64,000 bases of DNA from Burkholderiales bacterium (GTDB lineage Bacteria; Pseudomonadota; Gammaproteobacteria; Burkholderiales; Burkholderiaceae_C), in NCBI GenBank assembly GCA_028872015.1, contig JAGWLO010000003.1, forward strand, positions 22,775-86,774, read 5' to 3'. Made by a program: the position numbers and the translations under genes. Under the pieces are notes generated by a model. It saw only the letters and a program-made list of their open reading frames with translations, did no database searches and was not told the origin of the DNA. Below, piece by piece: positions 27,753-39,613 of the stretch; position 1 is the first letter of the stretch; each line of letters begins with the position of its first letter.

Positions 27753-29828
27753 TCAGCGCATCAGCGTGCCGAGGTAGGGCCACAGGGTCCAGGTGAGGAG
27801 CCCGAAGATGCCCAGCACCATGACCAGCGCGTACTGGTAGAGATGGCCGGTCTGCGCCTGGCGCACGAGGCCGGCCACGCGCCGCACCAGGCCGGCCGAG
27901 CCGTCGACCAGGGCGCCGTCGATCAGTCCGACATCCCCGCGCCGCCACAGGAAGCGGCCCGTGGCGCGGGCACCCGCAGCCAGCACATGCTCGTTGAACC
28001 AATCCAGGTAGTACTTGTTCTGCAGCAGGCGCATCAGCGGCGCGAAGCGGCGCGCGATGGCCGCCGGGATGGCGGGCTGCACCAGGTAGAACCACCAAGC
28101 CGTGGCGACGCCGGCCAGCGCGAGCCAGAACGGCAGCGCGGTCAGCGCGTGCAGCGCCATCGCCGAGGGGCCGTGGAAGTCCTCGGCCAGTGCCTTCATC
28201 GCCGGGTGCGCAGCACTGTCGACGAAGATCGAGTCGGCGAAGAAGCTGCCGTACAGCATCGGCGAGATGGTGAGGAAGCCGATCACCACCGAGGGAATCG
28301 CCAGCAGCACCAGGGGCGCCGTCACGACCCAGGGCGACTCGTGCGGCGTGGCGTCGTGGGCCGCGGTCCCATGCTCGTCGTGGGCGTGCTGGCCGAGCGC
28401 GGGGTCGTCGTGCGTGTCGTCCGGCACGTCAGCGGGCGGAAAGGGCTTGTGGCGGAAGCGCTCCTCGCCGTGGAAGACCAGGAAGTACATCCGGAACGAA
28501 TAGAAGGCGGTCACGAAGACACTGGCGGTGACGGCGAACACGGCGAACGGCGTGCCCGGCAGATGCGTCAGGCCCACCGCCTCGATGATGCTGTCCTTGC
28601 TGTAGAAGCCGGCGAACAGCGGCGTGCCGATCAGCGCCAGGCTGCCCAGCAGCGCGGTGATCCAGGTGATGGGCATGTACTTGCGCAGGCCGCCCATGTT
28701 GCGGATGTCCTGGTCGTGGTGCATGCCGATGATCACCGAGCCCGCCGCCAGGAACAGCAGCGCCTTGAAGAAGGCGTGCGTCATCAGGTGGAACACCGCG
28801 GCCGAGTAGGCGCTGGCGCCCAGCGCCACCGTCATGTAGCCCAGCTGGCTGAGCGTGGAGTAGGCCACGACGCGCTTGATGTCGTTCTGGATCATGCCCA
28901 GGAAGCCCATGAACAGCGCGGTGATCGAACCGATCACGAGCACGAAGTTCAGCGCCGTGTCGCTCAGCTCGAACAGGGGCGACATGCGCGCGACCATGAA
29001 GATGCCGGCCGTGACCATGGTGGCGGCGTGGATCAGGGCGCTGATCGGCGTGGGGCCTTCCATCGAGTCGGGCAGCCAGACGTGCAGCGGAAACTGCGCG
29101 CTCTTGCCCATCGCGCCGATGAACAGGCAGATGCAGGCCACCGTGATGAGGCGCCAGTCGCCACCCCACAAGGGCAGCGGGAAGGCGATCTTGGCCAGCT
29201 CGGGCGCCTTGGCGAACACCTCGCCGTAGTTGAGCGAGCCGGCGTAGGCCAGCACCAGGCCGATGCCCAGGATGAAGCCGAGGTCGCCGACCCGGTTGAC
29301 GAGGAAGGCCTTCATGTTGGCGAACACCGCGGTGGGCTTCTTGAACCAGAAGCCGATCAGCAGGTAGCTCACCAGGCCCACCGCCTCCCAGCCGAAGAAC
29401 AGCTGCAGGAAGTTGTTGCTCATCACCAGCATCAGCATGCTGAAGGTGAACAGCGAGATGTAGGCGAAGAAGCGCTGGTAGCCGGGGTCGCCCTCCATGT
29501 AGCCGATGGTGTAGACGTGGACCATCAGCGAGACGAAGGTGACCACCACCATCATCATCGCCGTCAGCCCGTCGACCAGGAAGCCGACCTCCATCACCAG
29601 CCGGCCCTGCACGGCCCAGGGGTACACCGTGCCGGCATAGCGCGCGCCGCCGGCCACCTGCCACAGCACCACCGCCGAGCCGATGAAGGCGATCAGCACG
29701 CCCAGGATGGTGACGGTGTGCGCGCCGCGCACACCGATCTGCCGGCCGGCCAGGCCCGCCAGCAGCGCGCCGGCCAGCGGCGCCAGCGCGATGGTCAGCA
29801 GCAGTCCCTGAGAAATCGTCGAGGCCAT
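27753..29828 (-). CDS. nuoL: NADH-quinone oxidoreductase subunit L
   Basis: About 691 residues, the distal antiporter-like complex I subunit. The core has FFGWEAVGLVSYLLIGFWF (key Glu), KSAQFPLHVWLPDSMEGPTPISALIHAATMV and the C-terminal lateral-helix region; a His/Asp-rich loop (DDTHDDPALGQHAHDEHG) is inserted near residue 470. The ATG at 29828 has AAGGG nine bases upstream; an ATG at 29834 overlaps the nuoK stop by one base and is the alternative. Confidence 0.96.
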   Translation of the reverse strand: MASTISQGLLLTIALAPLAGALLAGLAGRQIGVRGAHTVTILGVLIAFIGSAVVLWQVAGGARYAGTVYPWAVQGRLVMEVGFLVDGLTAMMMVVVTFVSLMVHVYTIGYMEGDPGYQRFFAYISLFTFSMLMLVMSNNFLQLFFGWEAVGLVSYLLIGFWFKKPTAVFANMKAFLVNRVGDLGFILGIGLVLAYAGSLNYGEVFAKAPELAKIAFPLPLWGGDWRLITVACICLFIGAMGKSAQFPLHVWLPDSMEGPTPISALIHAATMVTAGIFMVARMSPLFELSDTALNFVLVIGSITALFMGFLGMIQNDIKRVVAYSTLSQLGYMTVALGASAYSAAVFHLMTHAFFKALLFLAAGSVIIGMHHDQDIRNMGGLRKYMPITWITALLGSLALIGTPLFAGFYSKDSIIEAVGLTHLPGTPFAVFAVTASVFVTAFYSFRMYFLVFHGEERFRHKPFPPADVPDDTHDDPALGQHAHDEHGTAAHDATPHESPWVVTAPLVLLAIPSVVIGFLTISPMLYGSFFADSIFVDSAAHPAMKALAEDFHGPSAMALHALTALPFWLALAGVATAWWFYLVQPAIPAAIARRFAPLMRLLQNKYYLDWFNEHVLAAGARATGRFLWRRGDVGLIDGALVDGSAGLVRRVAGLVRQAQTGHLYQYALVMVLGIFGLLTWTLWPYLGTLMR

Positions 29829-29833
29829 GCCCA

Positions 29834-30163
29834 TCAACCCTTGAGTTCGTCGAGCTCTTCGACGTTGATCGACGCACGGTTGCGGAACAGCACGACCAGG
29901 ATCGCCAGGCCGATGGCCGATTCGGCCGCGGCCACCGTGAGAATGAAGAACACGAACACCTGGCCTGCCATGCGGTCGGCCTCCAGCGGCAGGTAGTGCG
30001 AGAAGGCGATGAAGTTCAGGTTGACCGCCAGCAGCATCAGCTCGATCGCCATCAGCAGCACGATGAGGTTGCGCCGGTTCAGGAAGATGCCGATGACCGA
30101 CAGCGCAAACAGGATGCCGCCGAGCGACAGGTAGTGACCCAGGGTCAGCGCGCCGGTGTTCAT
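29834..30163 (-). CDS. nuoK: NADH-quinone oxidoreductase subunit K
   Basis: 109 residues with three membrane helices. The two buried Glu expected for proton transfer are present ([14 protein letters not shown] and [12 protein letters not shown]). A few residues longer than the usual 101-102 because of an EADRM stretch in the second loop and a longer start. Overlaps the nuoJ stop as ATGA. Confidence 0.96.
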   Translation of the reverse strand: MNTGALTLGHYLSLGGILFALSVIGIFLNRRNLIVLLMAIELMLLAVNLNFIAFSHYLPLEADRMAGQVFVFFILTVAAAESAIGLAILVVLFRNRASINVEELDELKG

Positions 30164-30792
30164 GATGGCTGGCCCTGGGTGCCGGACGCGCTGGGCGTCT
30201 CGACGGTGGCGGCCATCTTGACCAGGCGCACGCGGTCGGCCTTCTTCGCCCGCACCTGCTGCGAGGGATCGAGGTGCCGGCTGTCCTTGCGCGCCCGCAG
30301 CGTGAGCGCGATGGCCGCGATGATGGCCACCAGCAGCAACACCGCCGCCAGCTGCAGCGGGTACAGGTAGCGGGTGTACAGCGCGATGCCCAGCAGCCGC
30401 GTGTTGCCCTGGGCCAGCGCCTGCGCCGTGGCCGCCGGGGCGTCGAGGCTGAAGCCGCGCATCAGCACCAGCGCCATCTCCAGCGCGATCAGGGCGCCGA
30501 TCAGCCCCGCCAGCGGCAGGTGCAGCCAGAAGCCTTCGCGCAGGCGGTCGGTGTTGATGTCCAGCATCATCACCACGAACAGGAACAGCACCATCACAGC
30601 GCCCACGTACACGAGCACCAGCACGATGGCGAGGAACTCGGCTCGCAGCAGCATCCACACGCAGCTGGCGCTGAAGAAGGCCAGCACCAGGTACAGCGCC
30701 GCATGCACCGTGCTGCGGGCGGTGATGACGCGCAGCGCGGCGAACAGCAGCACCGCCGAGAAGACGTAGAAGAGTGCGGTGATCGAGTTCAT
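30160..30792 (-). CDS. nuoJ: NADH-quinone oxidoreductase subunit J
   Basis: 210 residues, five membrane helices, with the conserved [19 protein letters not shown] helix. Core membrane-arm subunit of complex I. ATG 30792 ([16 protein letters not shown]) matches the family start. The hydrophilic C-terminal tail (about 40 residues, basic then Ser/Thr/Gln-rich) is not conserved in the family. Coupled to nuoK by ATGA. Confidence 0.95.
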   Translation of the reverse strand: MNSITALFYVFSAVLLFAALRVITARSTVHAALYLVLAFFSASCVWMLLRAEFLAIVLVLVYVGAVMVLFLFVVMMLDINTDRLREGFWLHLPLAGLIGALIALEMALVLMRGFSLDAPAATAQALAQGNTRLLGIALYTRYLYPLQLAAVLLLVAIIAAIALTLRARKDSRHLDPSQQVRAKKADRVRLVKMAATVETPSASGTQGQPS

Positions 30793-30845
30793 TGTTGTCG
30801 TGGGCGGCGCCTGGCAACGAGCGCGCCTGGCGGATAAGGGCCGGC

Positions 30846-31343
30846 TCAGCGGTACTTGGCGTCGGCGGCGCGGTTGGCGGCGATCTCTTTCTCGTAGCGG
30901 TCGCCCACGGCCAGCAGCATGTCCTTGGTGAAGTACAAGTCGCCGCGCTTCTCGCCGTGGTACTCGAAGTGGTGCGTCTCCACGATGCTGTCCACCGGGC
31001 AGCTCTCTTCGCAGAAGCCGCAGAAGATGCACTTGGTGAGGTCGATGTCGTAGCGCGTGGTGCGGCGGCTGCCGTCGGCGCGCACGTCGCTCTCGATCGT
31101 GATCGCCATCGCGGGGCAGACCGCCTCGCACAGCTTGCAGGCGATGCAGCGCTCCTCGCCGTTGTCGTAGCGGCGCAGCGCGTGCAGGCCGCGGAAACGC
31201 GGCGACAGCGGCGTCTTCTCCTCCGGGAACTGGATCGTGATGTTCTTCGACAGGAAGTAGCGCCCGGTCAGCGCCATGCCCTTGAACAGCTCGGTGAGCA
31301 TGAAGCTGGAGAACACATCCTTGATGGCGGTGATGGAGGGCAT
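30846..31343 (-). CDS. nuoI: NADH-quinone oxidoreductase subunit I
   Basis: 165 residues. Two [4Fe-4S] ferredoxin motifs, [12 protein letters not shown] and [12 protein letters not shown] (clusters N6a/N6b), which carry electrons towards NuoB. ATG 31343 has GAGG six bases upstream; an earlier ATG at 31355 overlaps the nuoH stop (ATGA) and would add four residues. The [21 protein letters not shown] segment is typical of betaproteobacterial NuoI. Confidence 0.96.
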   Translation of the reverse strand: MPSITAIKDVFSSFMLTELFKGMALTGRYFLSKNITIQFPEEKTPLSPRFRGLHALRRYDNGEERCIACKLCEAVCPAMAITIESDVRADGSRRTTRYDIDLTKCIFCGFCEESCPVDSIVETHHFEYHGEKRGDLYFTKDMLLAVGDRYEKEIAANRAADAKYR

Positions 31344-31351
31344 CGTCGGCC

Positions 31352-32422
31352 TCATTTCCAGATGTTGAGGGGCGAGACGATCCACAAGCCGACGACGACC
31401 AGCCACACCAGCGTCACCGGGATGAAGATCTTCCAGCCCAGGCGCATGATCTGGTCGTAGCGGAAGCGCGGAAACGTGGCGCGCACCCAGAGGAACAGCG
31501 TGGCCACCACGAAGACCTTCAGGCCGAGCCAGATCCAGCCCGGGATGAAGCCCAGGAAGCCCACCGGCGCGAGCCAGCCGCCCAGGAACATCAGCGTGCA
31601 CAGCATGCTGACGAGGATGATGTTCGCGTACTCGGCCAGGAAGAACATCGCGAACGACATGCCCGAGTACTCGATCATGTGGCCGGCGACGATCTCGCTC
31701 TCGCCTTCGACGACGTCGAAGGGGTGGCGGTTGGTCTCCGCCAGGCCGGCGATGAAGTAGACGACGAAGATGGGCAGCAGCGGCAGCCAGTTCCAGGACA
31801 GGAAGCCCAGGCCCATGCCGGCGAAGGTGCCGCGGCCCTGCGACATCACGATGGCGCTCAGGTTCATGCTGCCGGTGACCATCAGCACCACCACCAGGCA
31901 GAAGCCCATCGCGATCTCGTAGCTGACCATCTGCGCGCTCGCGCGCAGGGCGCCCAGGAAGGCGTACTTCGAGTTGCTGGCCCAGCCGGCGATGATGACG
32001 CCGTAGACCTCCATCGAGGTGATGGCCATCAGGAACAGCAGGCCGGCGTTGACGTTGGCCAGCGCCACCTCGGGCCCGAACGGCACGACGGCCCAGGCCG
32101 CCAGCGCCGGCATGATGGTCATCACCGGGCCGAGGAAGAACAGGCCCTTCGCCGCCGCGGTGGGGCGGATGATCTCCTTGAAGATCAGCTTCACGGCATC
32201 GGCGATCGGCTGCAGCAGCCCGAGCGGGCCGACGCGGTTGGGCCCCAGGCGGATCTGCGTGTAGCCGATGCCCTTGCGCTCCCAGAGCGTGAGGTAGGCC
32301 ACACAGATCATCAGCGGCAGCACGACGACGACGATCTTGATCAGGCTCCAGACCACGAGCCACAGGGTCGGCCCGAGCAGGCCGCTGCCGATCTGGTTGA
32401 CGGTGTCGAACATCGCGCTCAA
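31352..32422 (-). CDS. nuoH: NADH-quinone oxidoreductase subunit H
   Basis: 356 residues, eight membrane helices, forming part of the quinone chamber. Family signatures are [21 protein letters not shown] and [22 protein letters not shown], with acidic residues of the E-channel. Start ATG 32422 overlaps the nuoG stop (ATGA); a second ATG lies three codons on. The stop overlaps an upstream nuoI start candidate. Confidence 0.97.
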   Translation of the reverse strand: MSAMFDTVNQIGSGLLGPTLWLVVWSLIKIVVVVLPLMICVAYLTLWERKGIGYTQIRLGPNRVGPLGLLQPIADAVKLIFKEIIRPTAAAKGLFFLGPVMTIMPALAAWAVVPFGPEVALANVNAGLLFLMAITSMEVYGVIIAGWASNSKYAFLGALRASAQMVSYEIAMGFCLVVVLMVTGSMNLSAIVMSQGRGTFAGMGLGFLSWNWLPLLPIFVVYFIAGLAETNRHPFDVVEGESEIVAGHMIEYSGMSFAMFFLAEYANIILVSMLCTLMFLGGWLAPVGFLGFIPGWIWLGLKVFVVATLFLWVRATFPRFRYDQIMRLGWKIFIPVTLVWLVVVGLWIVSPLNIWK

Positions 32423-34749
32423 GCCTTCTCGACCGTGATGGCGCCGAACATCGCGCCCAGCGCTGCCGTGCTCGGGTGACCGGCCGCGATGCGCACCGCG
32501 GTGGGCGCCAGCGAGGCATCCTCACGCGCGGGCAGCAGCACCGAAGCGCCGTCCTGGCTGACGCGCACTTGCGCGCCTTCGGCCAGGCCGAGCTGGCGCC
32601 ATACCGTTGTCGGCAGGCCGGCGACCGGCGCGCGCGCATCGGCCGTGAGCTGCAGCGCGGCGGCGCGGCGCACCAGCGGGTCGGTGGCGTAGATCGGCAC
32701 GTCGGCGATGCGCTCCGGGCCGGACAGCGGCGCGGTCGCGGACAGCGGCGCAGTGGCGCGGTTGTCCAGCCGCTGCGCGATCGACGCGAGGTCGCCCAGC
32801 GCCTCGGCACGCACGTCCTCGGCGGTCTCGAAGTCGAAGCCCGAGAGATCGAGCAGGTTGCCGAGCACGCGCAGCACCTTCCAGGCCGGTCGCGTCTCGC
32901 CCCGCGGCTTGACCACGCCGTGGAAGCTCTGGGCCCGGCCCTCGGCGTTGACGAAGGTGCCGGCGGTCTCGGTGTAGGGCGCGATCGGCAGCAGCACGTC
33001 GGCGACGTCGGCCAGGCCCTGGTCCAGGTCCTTGAACGCGGTCATCGCGACGACGAGACCCGAGGCCTCGAGCGCGGCGCGCGTGGCGGCGGGGTCGGCG
33101 CTGTCGAGCAGCGGCTCGGTGTGCAGCAGCAGCAGCGCCTTCATCGGCTGGCTCAGCATCTGGTGCGCGCTCAGGCCCTCGGGCCCGGGCAGCGCACGGA
33201 CGAGTTGGGCGCCCACGGCGTTGGCGCCCTCGCCCAGAACGCCCACGGTCGCGCCCGTGTGCTCGGCGATCCAGTGGGCCAGTGCCAGCAGCGCGCCCGC
33301 CTGCGGGTGCTGCGCCGCGGCGTTGCCCAGCAGCACCGCCTTGCGCTCGCCGCCGATCAGCGAAGCGGCGATGCGCTGGCCCTGTTCGGTCACCTGGCCG
33401 GCGACCGGCGCGGCCACGCCGCGGGCCGCGGCCACCGCGGCCGCGATGTCGGCCAGCGCCTGGGCCCAGGCCGACGGCGCCGCAGTGACCTGCTCGGCCA
33501 GCGGCAGCAGCCAGTCGTCGCGCAGCGCGTGCAGGCTGTGGATCTGCGCCCCGTGGCGCGCCGCCTGGCGCAGGCGCGCTGCGAACAACGGGTGGTCCTT
33601 GCGCAGGAACGAGCCGATGACCAGCGCACGGTCGAGCTTCGACAGCGACGCGATCGGGGTGCCCAGCCAGCGCGCGTGGCCGGCCGGGGCCTCGTGGCCG
33701 CGGTCGGCATGGCGCGTGCGGTGGTCGATGTTCTCGCTGCCCAGGCCGCGCACCAGCTTGGCCAGCAGGTGCAGCTCCTCGGCAGTGGACGAGACATGGC
33801 CGATGGCGCCGATGGCGCTGGCGCCGAACTCGGCCTTCACCCGCTTCAGCCCGTCGGCGACATAGGCCAGCGCCGTCTTCCAGTCGACGGCCCGCCACTG
33901 CCCGTCCTGCTTGATCATCGGCTGCGTCAGCCGCGCGTCGCTGTTGGCGGCCTCGTAGCTGAAGCGGTCGCGGTCGGCGATCCAGCACTCGTTGACGTCC
34001 TCGTTCTCCAACGGCACCACGCGCATCACCTTGCCGGACTTCACCTGCACGACGAGGTTGCTGCCGGTGCTGTCGTGCGGGCTGACCGATTTGCGGCGCG
34101 ACAGCTCCCAGGTGCGGGCCGAGTACCTGAAGGGTTTGCTGGTGAGCGCGCCCACCGGGCAGATGTCGATCATGTTGCCGGACAGTTCGCTGTCCACCGT
34201 GCCACCTTCGACGGTGGTGATCTCGCTGTGCTCGCCGCGGTGGATCATGCCGAGCTCCATCACCCCGGCGACTTCCTGGCCGAAGCGCACGCAGCGCGTG
34301 CAGTGGATGCAGCGACTCATCTCCTCCATGCTGATCAGCGGGCCGACGTCCTTGTGGAACACGACGCGCTTTTCTTCCTGGTAGCGGCTGGCGCTGCCGC
34401 CGTAGCCCACGGCCAGGTCCTGCAGCTGGCACTCGCCGCCCTGGTCGCAGATGGGGCAGTCCAGCGGGTGGTTGATGAGCAGGAACTCCATGACGCTCTT
34501 CTGCGCCTTGGTCGCCTTGTCGCTGCGGGTGCGCACGATCATGCCGTTGGTCACCGGCGTGGCGCAGGCCGGCATGGCCTTGGGCATCTTCTCGATGTCG
34601 ACCAGGCACATGCGGCAGTTGGCCGCGATGCTGAGCTTCTTGTGGTAGCAGAAGTGGGGCACGTAGGTGCCGGACGCATCGGCCGCATGCATGACCATGC
34701 TGCCTTCGGCCACGCTGACCTTCTTGCCGTCGAGTTCGATTTCGATCAT
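32419..34749 (-). CDS. nuoG: NADH-quinone oxidoreductase subunit G
   Basis: 776 residues, large peripheral-arm subunit. N-terminal [2Fe-2S] domain with Cys34, Cys45, Cys48 and Cys62; then the His/Cys [4Fe-4S] motif in [18 protein letters not shown] and a second 4Fe-4S site ([11 protein letters not shown]...CPVGAL). The rest is a molybdopterin-oxidoreductase-like domain, lacking cofactor here as in other NuoG. A short imperfect duplication (ATAPLS twice) lies around residue 665 in a linker. Confidence 0.97.
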   Translation of the reverse strand: MIEIELDGKKVSVAEGSMVMHAADASGTYVPHFCYHKKLSIAANCRMCLVDIEKMPKAMPACATPVTNGMIVRTRSDKATKAQKSVMEFLLINHPLDCPICDQGGECQLQDLAVGYGGSASRYQEEKRVVFHKDVGPLISMEEMSRCIHCTRCVRFGQEVAGVMELGMIHRGEHSEITTVEGGTVDSELSGNMIDICPVGALTSKPFRYSARTWELSRRKSVSPHDSTGSNLVVQVKSGKVMRVVPLENEDVNECWIADRDRFSYEAANSDARLTQPMIKQDGQWRAVDWKTALAYVADGLKRVKAEFGASAIGAIGHVSSTAEELHLLAKLVRGLGSENIDHRTRHADRGHEAPAGHARWLGTPIASLSKLDRALVIGSFLRKDHPLFAARLRQAARHGAQIHSLHALRDDWLLPLAEQVTAAPSAWAQALADIAAAVAAARGVAAPVAGQVTEQGQRIAASLIGGERKAVLLGNAAAQHPQAGALLALAHWIAEHTGATVGVLGEGANAVGAQLVRALPGPEGLSAHQMLSQPMKALLLLHTEPLLDSADPAATRAALEASGLVVAMTAFKDLDQGLADVADVLLPIAPYTETAGTFVNAEGRAQSFHGVVKPRGETRPAWKVLRVLGNLLDLSGFDFETAEDVRAEALGDLASIAQRLDNRATAPLSATAPLSGPERIADVPIYATDPLVRRAAALQLTADARAPVAGLPTTVWRQLGLAEGAQVRVSQDGASVLLPAREDASLAPTAVRIAAGHPSTAALGAMFGAITVEKA

Positions 34750-34765
34750 GGCTGTGGTGTGGGCC

Positions 34766-36121
34766 TCAGGCGTGCGCCGCGGCGCCCACCAGGCATTGCT
34801 TGTGCTCGATGTGGTGCACGAACTCGTCGCGGAAATGCTTCAGCATGGCCTGCACGGGCATCGCCGCCGCGTCGCCCAGGGCGCAGATGGTGCGACCCTT
34901 GATGTTGTCGGCCACGCTGTCCAGCAGCGCCAGGTCTTCCGGCCGGCCCCGGCCGTGCTCGATGCGGTCGACCATGCGCCACAGCCAGCCGGTGCCTTCG
35001 CGGCAGGGCGTGCACTGGCCGCAGCTTTCGTGCTGGTAGAAGTAGCTCAGGCGCAGCAGGCTCTTGACCATGCAACGCGTGTCGTTCATGACGATCACCG
35101 CACCGCTGCCCAGCATCGAGCCGGCCTTGGCGATGGCGTCGTAGTCCATGGTGAGGTCCATCATGAGCTTGGCCGGCAGCACCGGCGCCGAGCTGCCGCC
35201 CGGAATCACCGCCTTCAGCGCGCCACCCTTCACGCCGCCGGCGAGCTCGAGCAGCTGGCTGAACGGCGTGCCCAGCGGCACCTCGAAGTTGCCCGGCTGG
35301 TTGACGTCGCCCACCACGCTGAAGATCTTGGTGCCGCCGTTGTTCGGCTTGCCGCACGCCAGGAAGGCCTGGCCGCCGTGGTTGATGATCCACGGCACGG
35401 CGGCAAAGGTCTCGGTGTTGTTGATGGTGGTGGGCTTGCCGTACAGGCCGAAGCTGGCCGGGAACGGCGGCTTGAAGCGCGGCTGGCCCTTCTTGCCTTC
35501 CAGGCTTTCGAGCAGCGCCGTCTCCTCACCGCAGATGTAGGCACCGAAGCCGTGGAAGGCATGCAGCTGGAAGCTGAAGCCGCTGCCCAGGATGTCGTCA
35601 CCCAGCAGACCGGCGGCGCGGGCTTCCTCCAGCGCCGCCTCGAAGCGTTCGTAGACCTCGAAGATCTCGCCGTGGATGTAGTTGTAGCCGGTCTTGATGC
35701 CCATCGCGTAGGCGGCGATGGCCATGCCCTCGATCACGATGTGCGGGTTGTAGGCCAGGATGTCGCGGTCCTTGCAGGTGCCCGGCTCGCCCTCGTCGCT
35801 GTTGCAGACCAGGTACTTCGGGCCCGGGAACATGCGCGGCATGAAGCTCCACTTCAGCCCGGTCGGGAAGCCCGCGCCGCCGCGGCCGCGCAGCGCGCTC
35901 AGCTTCACCTCGGCGATCACCTGCTCGGGCGTCATGCCGGCGCTGCCCTCGACGCCGTCCTTGCCGAGGATCTTCTTCAACGCGCTGTAGCCGCCGCGGG
36001 CCAGGTAGTCCTGCAGGTGCCAGTTGCTGCCGTTCAGGCCGGCGTAGATCTGGGCACCGAGGTGGCGGCCGTGGAAGCAGGTCTCGCGACCGGTGGCCTG
36101 GAACTTCGAGAGATCGAGCAT
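34766..36121 (-). CDS. nuoF: NADH-quinone oxidoreductase subunit F
   Basis: 451 residues, the NADH-binding subunit. FMN/NADH site [17 protein letters not shown] and [15 protein letters not shown], and the C-terminal [4Fe-4S] (N3) ligands in [12 protein letters not shown] with a distal Cys. Accepts hydride from NADH and passes electrons to NuoE/NuoG. It follows nuoE by 7 bp. Confidence 0.98.
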   Translation of the reverse strand: MLDLSKFQATGRETCFHGRHLGAQIYAGLNGSNWHLQDYLARGGYSALKKILGKDGVEGSAGMTPEQVIAEVKLSALRGRGGAGFPTGLKWSFMPRMFPGPKYLVCNSDEGEPGTCKDRDILAYNPHIVIEGMAIAAYAMGIKTGYNYIHGEIFEVYERFEAALEEARAAGLLGDDILGSGFSFQLHAFHGFGAYICGEETALLESLEGKKGQPRFKPPFPASFGLYGKPTTINNTETFAAVPWIINHGGQAFLACGKPNNGGTKIFSVVGDVNQPGNFEVPLGTPFSQLLELAGGVKGGALKAVIPGGSSAPVLPAKLMMDLTMDYDAIAKAGSMLGSGAVIVMNDTRCMVKSLLRLSYFYQHESCGQCTPCREGTGWLWRMVDRIEHGRGRPEDLALLDSVADNIKGRTICALGDAAAMPVQAMLKHFRDEFVHHIEHKQCLVGAAAHA

Positions 36122-36128
36122 GGTGTGA

Positions 36129-36614
36129 TCAGCCCTGCGCCTTCAAGGTGTCGATCAGTTCGTCGAGCCGCTCGTGGCTCATGAAGCTGAGCATCTGGCG
36201 GTCGTTGACCAGCATCACCGGCGCATCGGCGCAGGCCCCCAGGCATTCGCTGGGCTGCACGGTGAAGCGGCCGTCCGGGGTGCTGCCGTAGGGCTCCACG
36301 CCCAGGCGTCGGCAGACATGCGCGAGCGCCTTGTCGCCGTCGCGCAGCGCGCAAGGCAGGTTGGTGCAGACGTTGAGCTTGTAACGCCCTACCGGCTGCT
36401 GGTTGTACATGTTGTAGAAGGTCGTGACCTCGTGCACCGCGATCGCCGGCAGGCCCAAATAGGCCGCAACGCCCTCCTCGGCCTCGGGCGAGACATGGCC
36501 CTGCTCCTGCTGCACGATGGCCAGGCAGGCCATCACGGCCGACTGCTGCTGGCCGGCGGGGTACTTGGCGACTTCGCGCGCGAAACGCGCCAGCGTGGCC
36601 TCTGAAAACGTCAT
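36129..36614 (-). CDS. nuoE: NADH-quinone oxidoreductase subunit E
   Basis: 161 residues. Helical N-terminus and thioredoxin-like [2Fe-2S] domain (N1a) with ligands in [11 protein letters not shown] and [11 protein letters not shown]. Forms the NADH dehydrogenase module with NuoF and NuoG. Confidence 0.97.
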   Translation of the reverse strand: MTFSEATLARFAREVAKYPAGQQQSAVMACLAIVQQEQGHVSPEAEEGVAAYLGLPAIAVHEVTTFYNMYNQQPVGRYKLNVCTNLPCALRDGDKALAHVCRRLGVEPYGSTPDGRFTVQPSECLGACADAPVMLVNDRQMLSFMSHERLDELIDTLKAQG

Positions 36615-36632
36615 CTGTCGCGTCCTGCTGGT

Positions 36633-37886
36633 TCAGCGATCGATTTCGCCGAACACGATGTCCATGGTGCCGATGATGGCCACCGCGTCGGCAATCATGT
36701 GGCCGCGCGCCATCTCGTCCAGCGCCGCCAGGTGGGCGAAGCCGGGCGGCCTGATCTTCAGCCGGTAGGGCTTGTTGGCGCCGTCGCTGACGAGATAGAT
36801 GCCGAACTCGCCCTTGGGGTGCTCGACCGCGGCATAGACCTCGCCCTCGGGCACGTGCATGCCTTCGGTGAAGAGCTTGAAATGGTGGATGAGCTCTTCC
36901 ATGTTGGACTTCATGTCCACCCGCGACGGTGGCGCCACCTTGTGGTTGGCCGTGATCACCGGGCCGGGGTTCGCGCGCAGCCAGGCCACGCACTGCTCGA
37001 TGATGCGATTGGCCTGGCGCATCTCCTCGATGCGCACCAGGTAGCGGTCGTAGGTGTCGCCGTTCACACCCACCGGCACGTCGAAATCCATCCGTCCGTA
37101 GACGTCGTAGGGCTGGGTCTTGCGCAGGTCCCAGGCGATGCCCGAGCCGCGCAGCATCGGCCCGGTGAAGCCCAGGTTCAGCGCCCGCTCGGGCGTGACC
37201 ACGCCGATGCCGACGGTGCGCTGCTTCCAGATGCGGTTGTCGGTGAGCAGCGTCTCGTACTCGTCCACCAGCTTGGGGAACCGCTGCGTGAAATCGGCGA
37301 TGAAATCGAGCAGGCTGCCGCTGCGGCTGTCGTTCAGGGCCTTGATCGCCCGCTCGTTGCGGATGCGGCTGACCTTGTACTGCGGCATCGCATCGGGCAG
37401 GTCGCGGTAGACACCGCCGGGGCGGAAGTAGGCCGCATGCATGCGCGCGCCGCTGACCGCCTCGTACATGTCGAACAGGTCTTCACGCTCGCGGAAGCAG
37501 TAGATGAAGACGTTCATGGCGCCGCAATCCAGCGCGTGCGCGCCCAGCCACATCAGGTGATTCAGCAGCCGCGTGATCTCGGCGAACATGACCCGGATGG
37601 TCTGCGCGCGCTCGGGCACGTCCACGCCCAGCAGCCGCTCGATGGCCAGGCAGTAGGCGTGCTCGTTGCACATCATCGAGACGTAGTCCAGCCGGTCCAT
37701 GTAGGGCAGCGTCTGGAGAAAGGTCTTGCTCTCGGCCAGCTTCTCGGTGGCCCGGTGCAACAGCCCGATGTGCGGGTCGGCACGCTGGATGACCTCGCCG
37801 TCGAGCTCGAGCACCAGCCGCAGCACGCCGTGCGCGGCCGGATGCTGGGGTCCGAAGTTCAGCGTGTAGTTCTTGATGTCGGCCAT
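36633..37886 (-). CDS. nuoD: NADH-quinone oxidoreductase subunit D
   Basis: 417 residues, the 49-kDa-type subunit, which forms the quinone site with NuoB. Start [23 protein letters not shown] is typical, as are [12 protein letters not shown] and the C-terminal [33 protein letters not shown] ending in DR. It is separate from NuoC here, unlike the enterobacterial NuoCD fusion. An 82-bp gap precedes it, the largest inside the nuo operon. Confidence 0.98.
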   Translation of the reverse strand: MADIKNYTLNFGPQHPAAHGVLRLVLELDGEVIQRADPHIGLLHRATEKLAESKTFLQTLPYMDRLDYVSMMCNEHAYCLAIERLLGVDVPERAQTIRVMFAEITRLLNHLMWLGAHALDCGAMNVFIYCFREREDLFDMYEAVSGARMHAAYFRPGGVYRDLPDAMPQYKVSRIRNERAIKALNDSRSGSLLDFIADFTQRFPKLVDEYETLLTDNRIWKQRTVGIGVVTPERALNLGFTGPMLRGSGIAWDLRKTQPYDVYGRMDFDVPVGVNGDTYDRYLVRIEEMRQANRIIEQCVAWLRANPGPVITANHKVAPPSRVDMKSNMEELIHHFKLFTEGMHVPEGEVYAAVEHPKGEFGIYLVSDGANKPYRLKIRPPGFAHLAALDEMARGHMIADAVAIIGTMDIVFGEIDR

Positions 37887-37968
37887 CAGTGGCTCCGCCC
37901 TTGGTGGGCGATGCCCGCGCCCCGGCCGCGCCGGCTCCGCGGCATTCGCTGGAGAACGACAGCGGCCC

Positions 37969-38568
37969 TCATTGCAACCCCCCGTAGTGGTCTTCGCGGA
38001 CGACGCGCGGCACGATCTCGCGCGGCTCGATCGTCACCGGCTGGTAGATCACGCGGCGGGTCTGCTCGTCGTAGCGCATCTCGACGTTGCCGCTGGTCGG
38101 GAAATCCTTGCGCATCGGGTGACCGATGAAGCCGTAGTCGGTGAGGATGCGGCGCAGGTCGGCGTGGCCCTCGAAGACGATGCCGAACAGGTCGAAGGCC
38201 TCGCGCTCGAACCAGTTGGCCGAGGCCCAGATCTCGGTCACCGAGGCCACCGCCGGCAGCTCGTCGTCGGGGGCGTGCACCTTCAGCCGCACACGCCAGT
38301 TGTGCGTGACGGACAGCAGGTGCGAGACGATGCCGTAGCGCGGCCCTTGCAGCGTCTCGTTGCGGTAGTCGGCATAGTCCACGCCGCACAGGTCGACCAG
38401 CTGCTCGAACCGCAGCGCCGCGTCGTCGCGCAGCGCCAGCGCCACGGCGGCGTAGTCGTCGACGCCGACCGTGAGGGTGAGCTCGCCGCGGTCGCGCACC
38501 AGTGCCTTGATGCGGGGGCCGAGCACGGTGCCGAGCGCGGCCTGCAGGGTGTCGAGTTTCTGCGTCAT
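37969..38568 (-). CDS. nuoC: NADH-quinone oxidoreductase subunit C
   Basis: 199 residues, the 30-kDa-type subunit of the hydrophilic arm. Diagnostic segment [43 protein letters not shown]-terminus ends [10 protein letters not shown] structural connector between NuoB and NuoD. Confidence 0.97.
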   Translation of the reverse strand: MTQKLDTLQAALGTVLGPRIKALVRDRGELTLTVGVDDYAAVALALRDDAALRFEQLVDLCGVDYADYRNETLQGPRYGIVSHLLSVTHNWRVRLKVHAPDDELPAVASVTEIWASANWFEREAFDLFGIVFEGHADLRRILTDYGFIGHPMRKDFPTSGNVEMRYDEQTRRVIYQPVTIEPREIVPRVVREDHYGGLQ

Positions 38569-38592
38569 CGTGGGGACAGTGGAGCGGCGCCG

Positions 38593-39069
38593 TCAGCGGG
38601 CGATGGTGTTCTCGCGCCGGATCTTGGCCTGCAGCTGCAGGATGCCGTAGAGCAGCGCCTCGGCCGTGGGCGGGCAGCCCGGCACGTAGACGTCCACCGG
38701 CACGATCCGGTCGCAGCCGCGCACCACCGAGTAGCTGTAGTGGTAGTAGCCGCCGCCGTTGGCGCACGAGCCCATGCTGAGCACCCAGCGCGGTTCGGCC
38801 ATCTGGTCGTAGACCTTGCGCAGCGCCGGCGCCATCTTGTTGCACAGGGTGCCGGCCACGATCATCAGATCGCTCTGGCGCGGGCTGGGACGGAACAGCA
38901 TGCCGAAGCGGTCGATGTCGTAGCGCGCCGCACCGGCGTGCATCATCTCCACCGCGCAGCAGGCCAGGCCGAAGGTCATCGGCCACAGCGAGCCGGTCTT
39001 CGACCAGTTGATCAGCTTGTCCACCGAGGTGGTGACGAAGCCTTCCTTCAAGACGCCTTCGATTCCCAT
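38593..39069 (-). CDS. nuoB: NADH-quinone oxidoreductase subunit B
   Basis: 158 residues. Carries the terminal N2 [4Fe-4S] cluster with the tandem CC of [11 protein letters not shown] and further Cys in [21 protein letters not shown] and YVPGCPP. Donates electrons to quinone. Eight bp after nuoA. Confidence 0.98.
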   Translation of the reverse strand: MGIEGVLKEGFVTTSVDKLINWSKTGSLWPMTFGLACCAVEMMHAGAARYDIDRFGMLFRPSPRQSDLMIVAGTLCNKMAPALRKVYDQMAEPRWVLSMGSCANGGGYYHYSYSVVRGCDRIVPVDVYVPGCPPTAEALLYGILQLQAKIRRENTIAR

Positions 39070-39076
39070 CGCTCGT

Positions 39077-39436
39077 TCACTCCCAGTCGAGGGCGCCCTT
39101 CTTCCACTCGTAGACGAACCCGACCACCAGGATCCCCAGGAAGACCATCATGGCCCAGAAGCCCGGCATGCCGATGTCGCGCAGCGACACCGCCCACGGG
39201 AATAGAAAGGCGATCTCGAGGTCGAAAAGGATGAAGAGGATGGCCACCAGGTAGTAGCGCACGTCGAACTTCATGCGCGCGTCCTCGAACGCCTCGAAGC
39301 CGCATTCGTAGGGGCTGTTCTTCTCGACGTCGGGGCGGTTCGGGCCGAACGCGAAGCCCAGCAGCTGCGGCGCAACGCCGACCGCGACACCGACCAGGAT
39401 GAACAGGATCACGGGCAGGTAGGCTTGCAGCTCCAT
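39077..39436 (-). CDS. nuoA: NADH-quinone oxidoreductase subunit A
   Basis: 119 residues, three membrane helices with the conserved [43 protein letters not shown] loop/helix region of NuoA. First gene of the nuo operon. A ribosome-binding AGGAG lies 12 bases before the ATG. A tRNA-Leu terminator ends only 37 bp upstream, so there is little room for a separate promoter. Confidence 0.97.
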   Translation of the reverse strand: MELQAYLPVILFILVGVAVGVAPQLLGFAFGPNRPDVEKNSPYECGFEAFEDARMKFDVRYYLVAILFILFDLEIAFLFPWAVSLRDIGMPGFWAMMVFLGILVVGFVYEWKKGALDWE

Positions 39437-39473
39437 GGTCTTGTCAGGCTCCTGTGTGCTTCAGCGGGACCAC

Positions 39474-39495
39474 AAAAAAAGCGCGCCTGGCGCAC
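39474..39495 (-). terminator. intrinsic terminator after tRNA-Leu
   Basis: On the minus strand GTGCGC, loop CAG, GCGCGC, then seven T (39480-39474). It follows tRNA-Leu and lies just before nuoA. Six-bp GC stem with a T-run is a standard rho-independent terminator. Confidence 0.75.
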
Positions 39496-39613
39496 CGCAT
39501 TGCTGCAGCGGCATCGGGCGCGCCCTCCGTTTGTCTCCAGCGCGATTGCATATGTTCCTGGGCACTGCCGTCGCGGGCCCGGGCGGGCCTCGCGCGACGC
39601 ACTCCGTTGTTGT

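Noticed and set aside
26070..29996. A 1308-codon open frame on the plus strand
   Set aside because: Antisense to nuoK, nuoL, nuoM and nuoN; rich in His, Gln, Arg and Asp as expected for the reverse frame of GC-rich genes, and has no domain.
32726..32760. Short tandem duplication in nuoG (ATAPLS twice)
   Set aside because: In-frame, imperfect and in a variable linker; no sign of functional effect.
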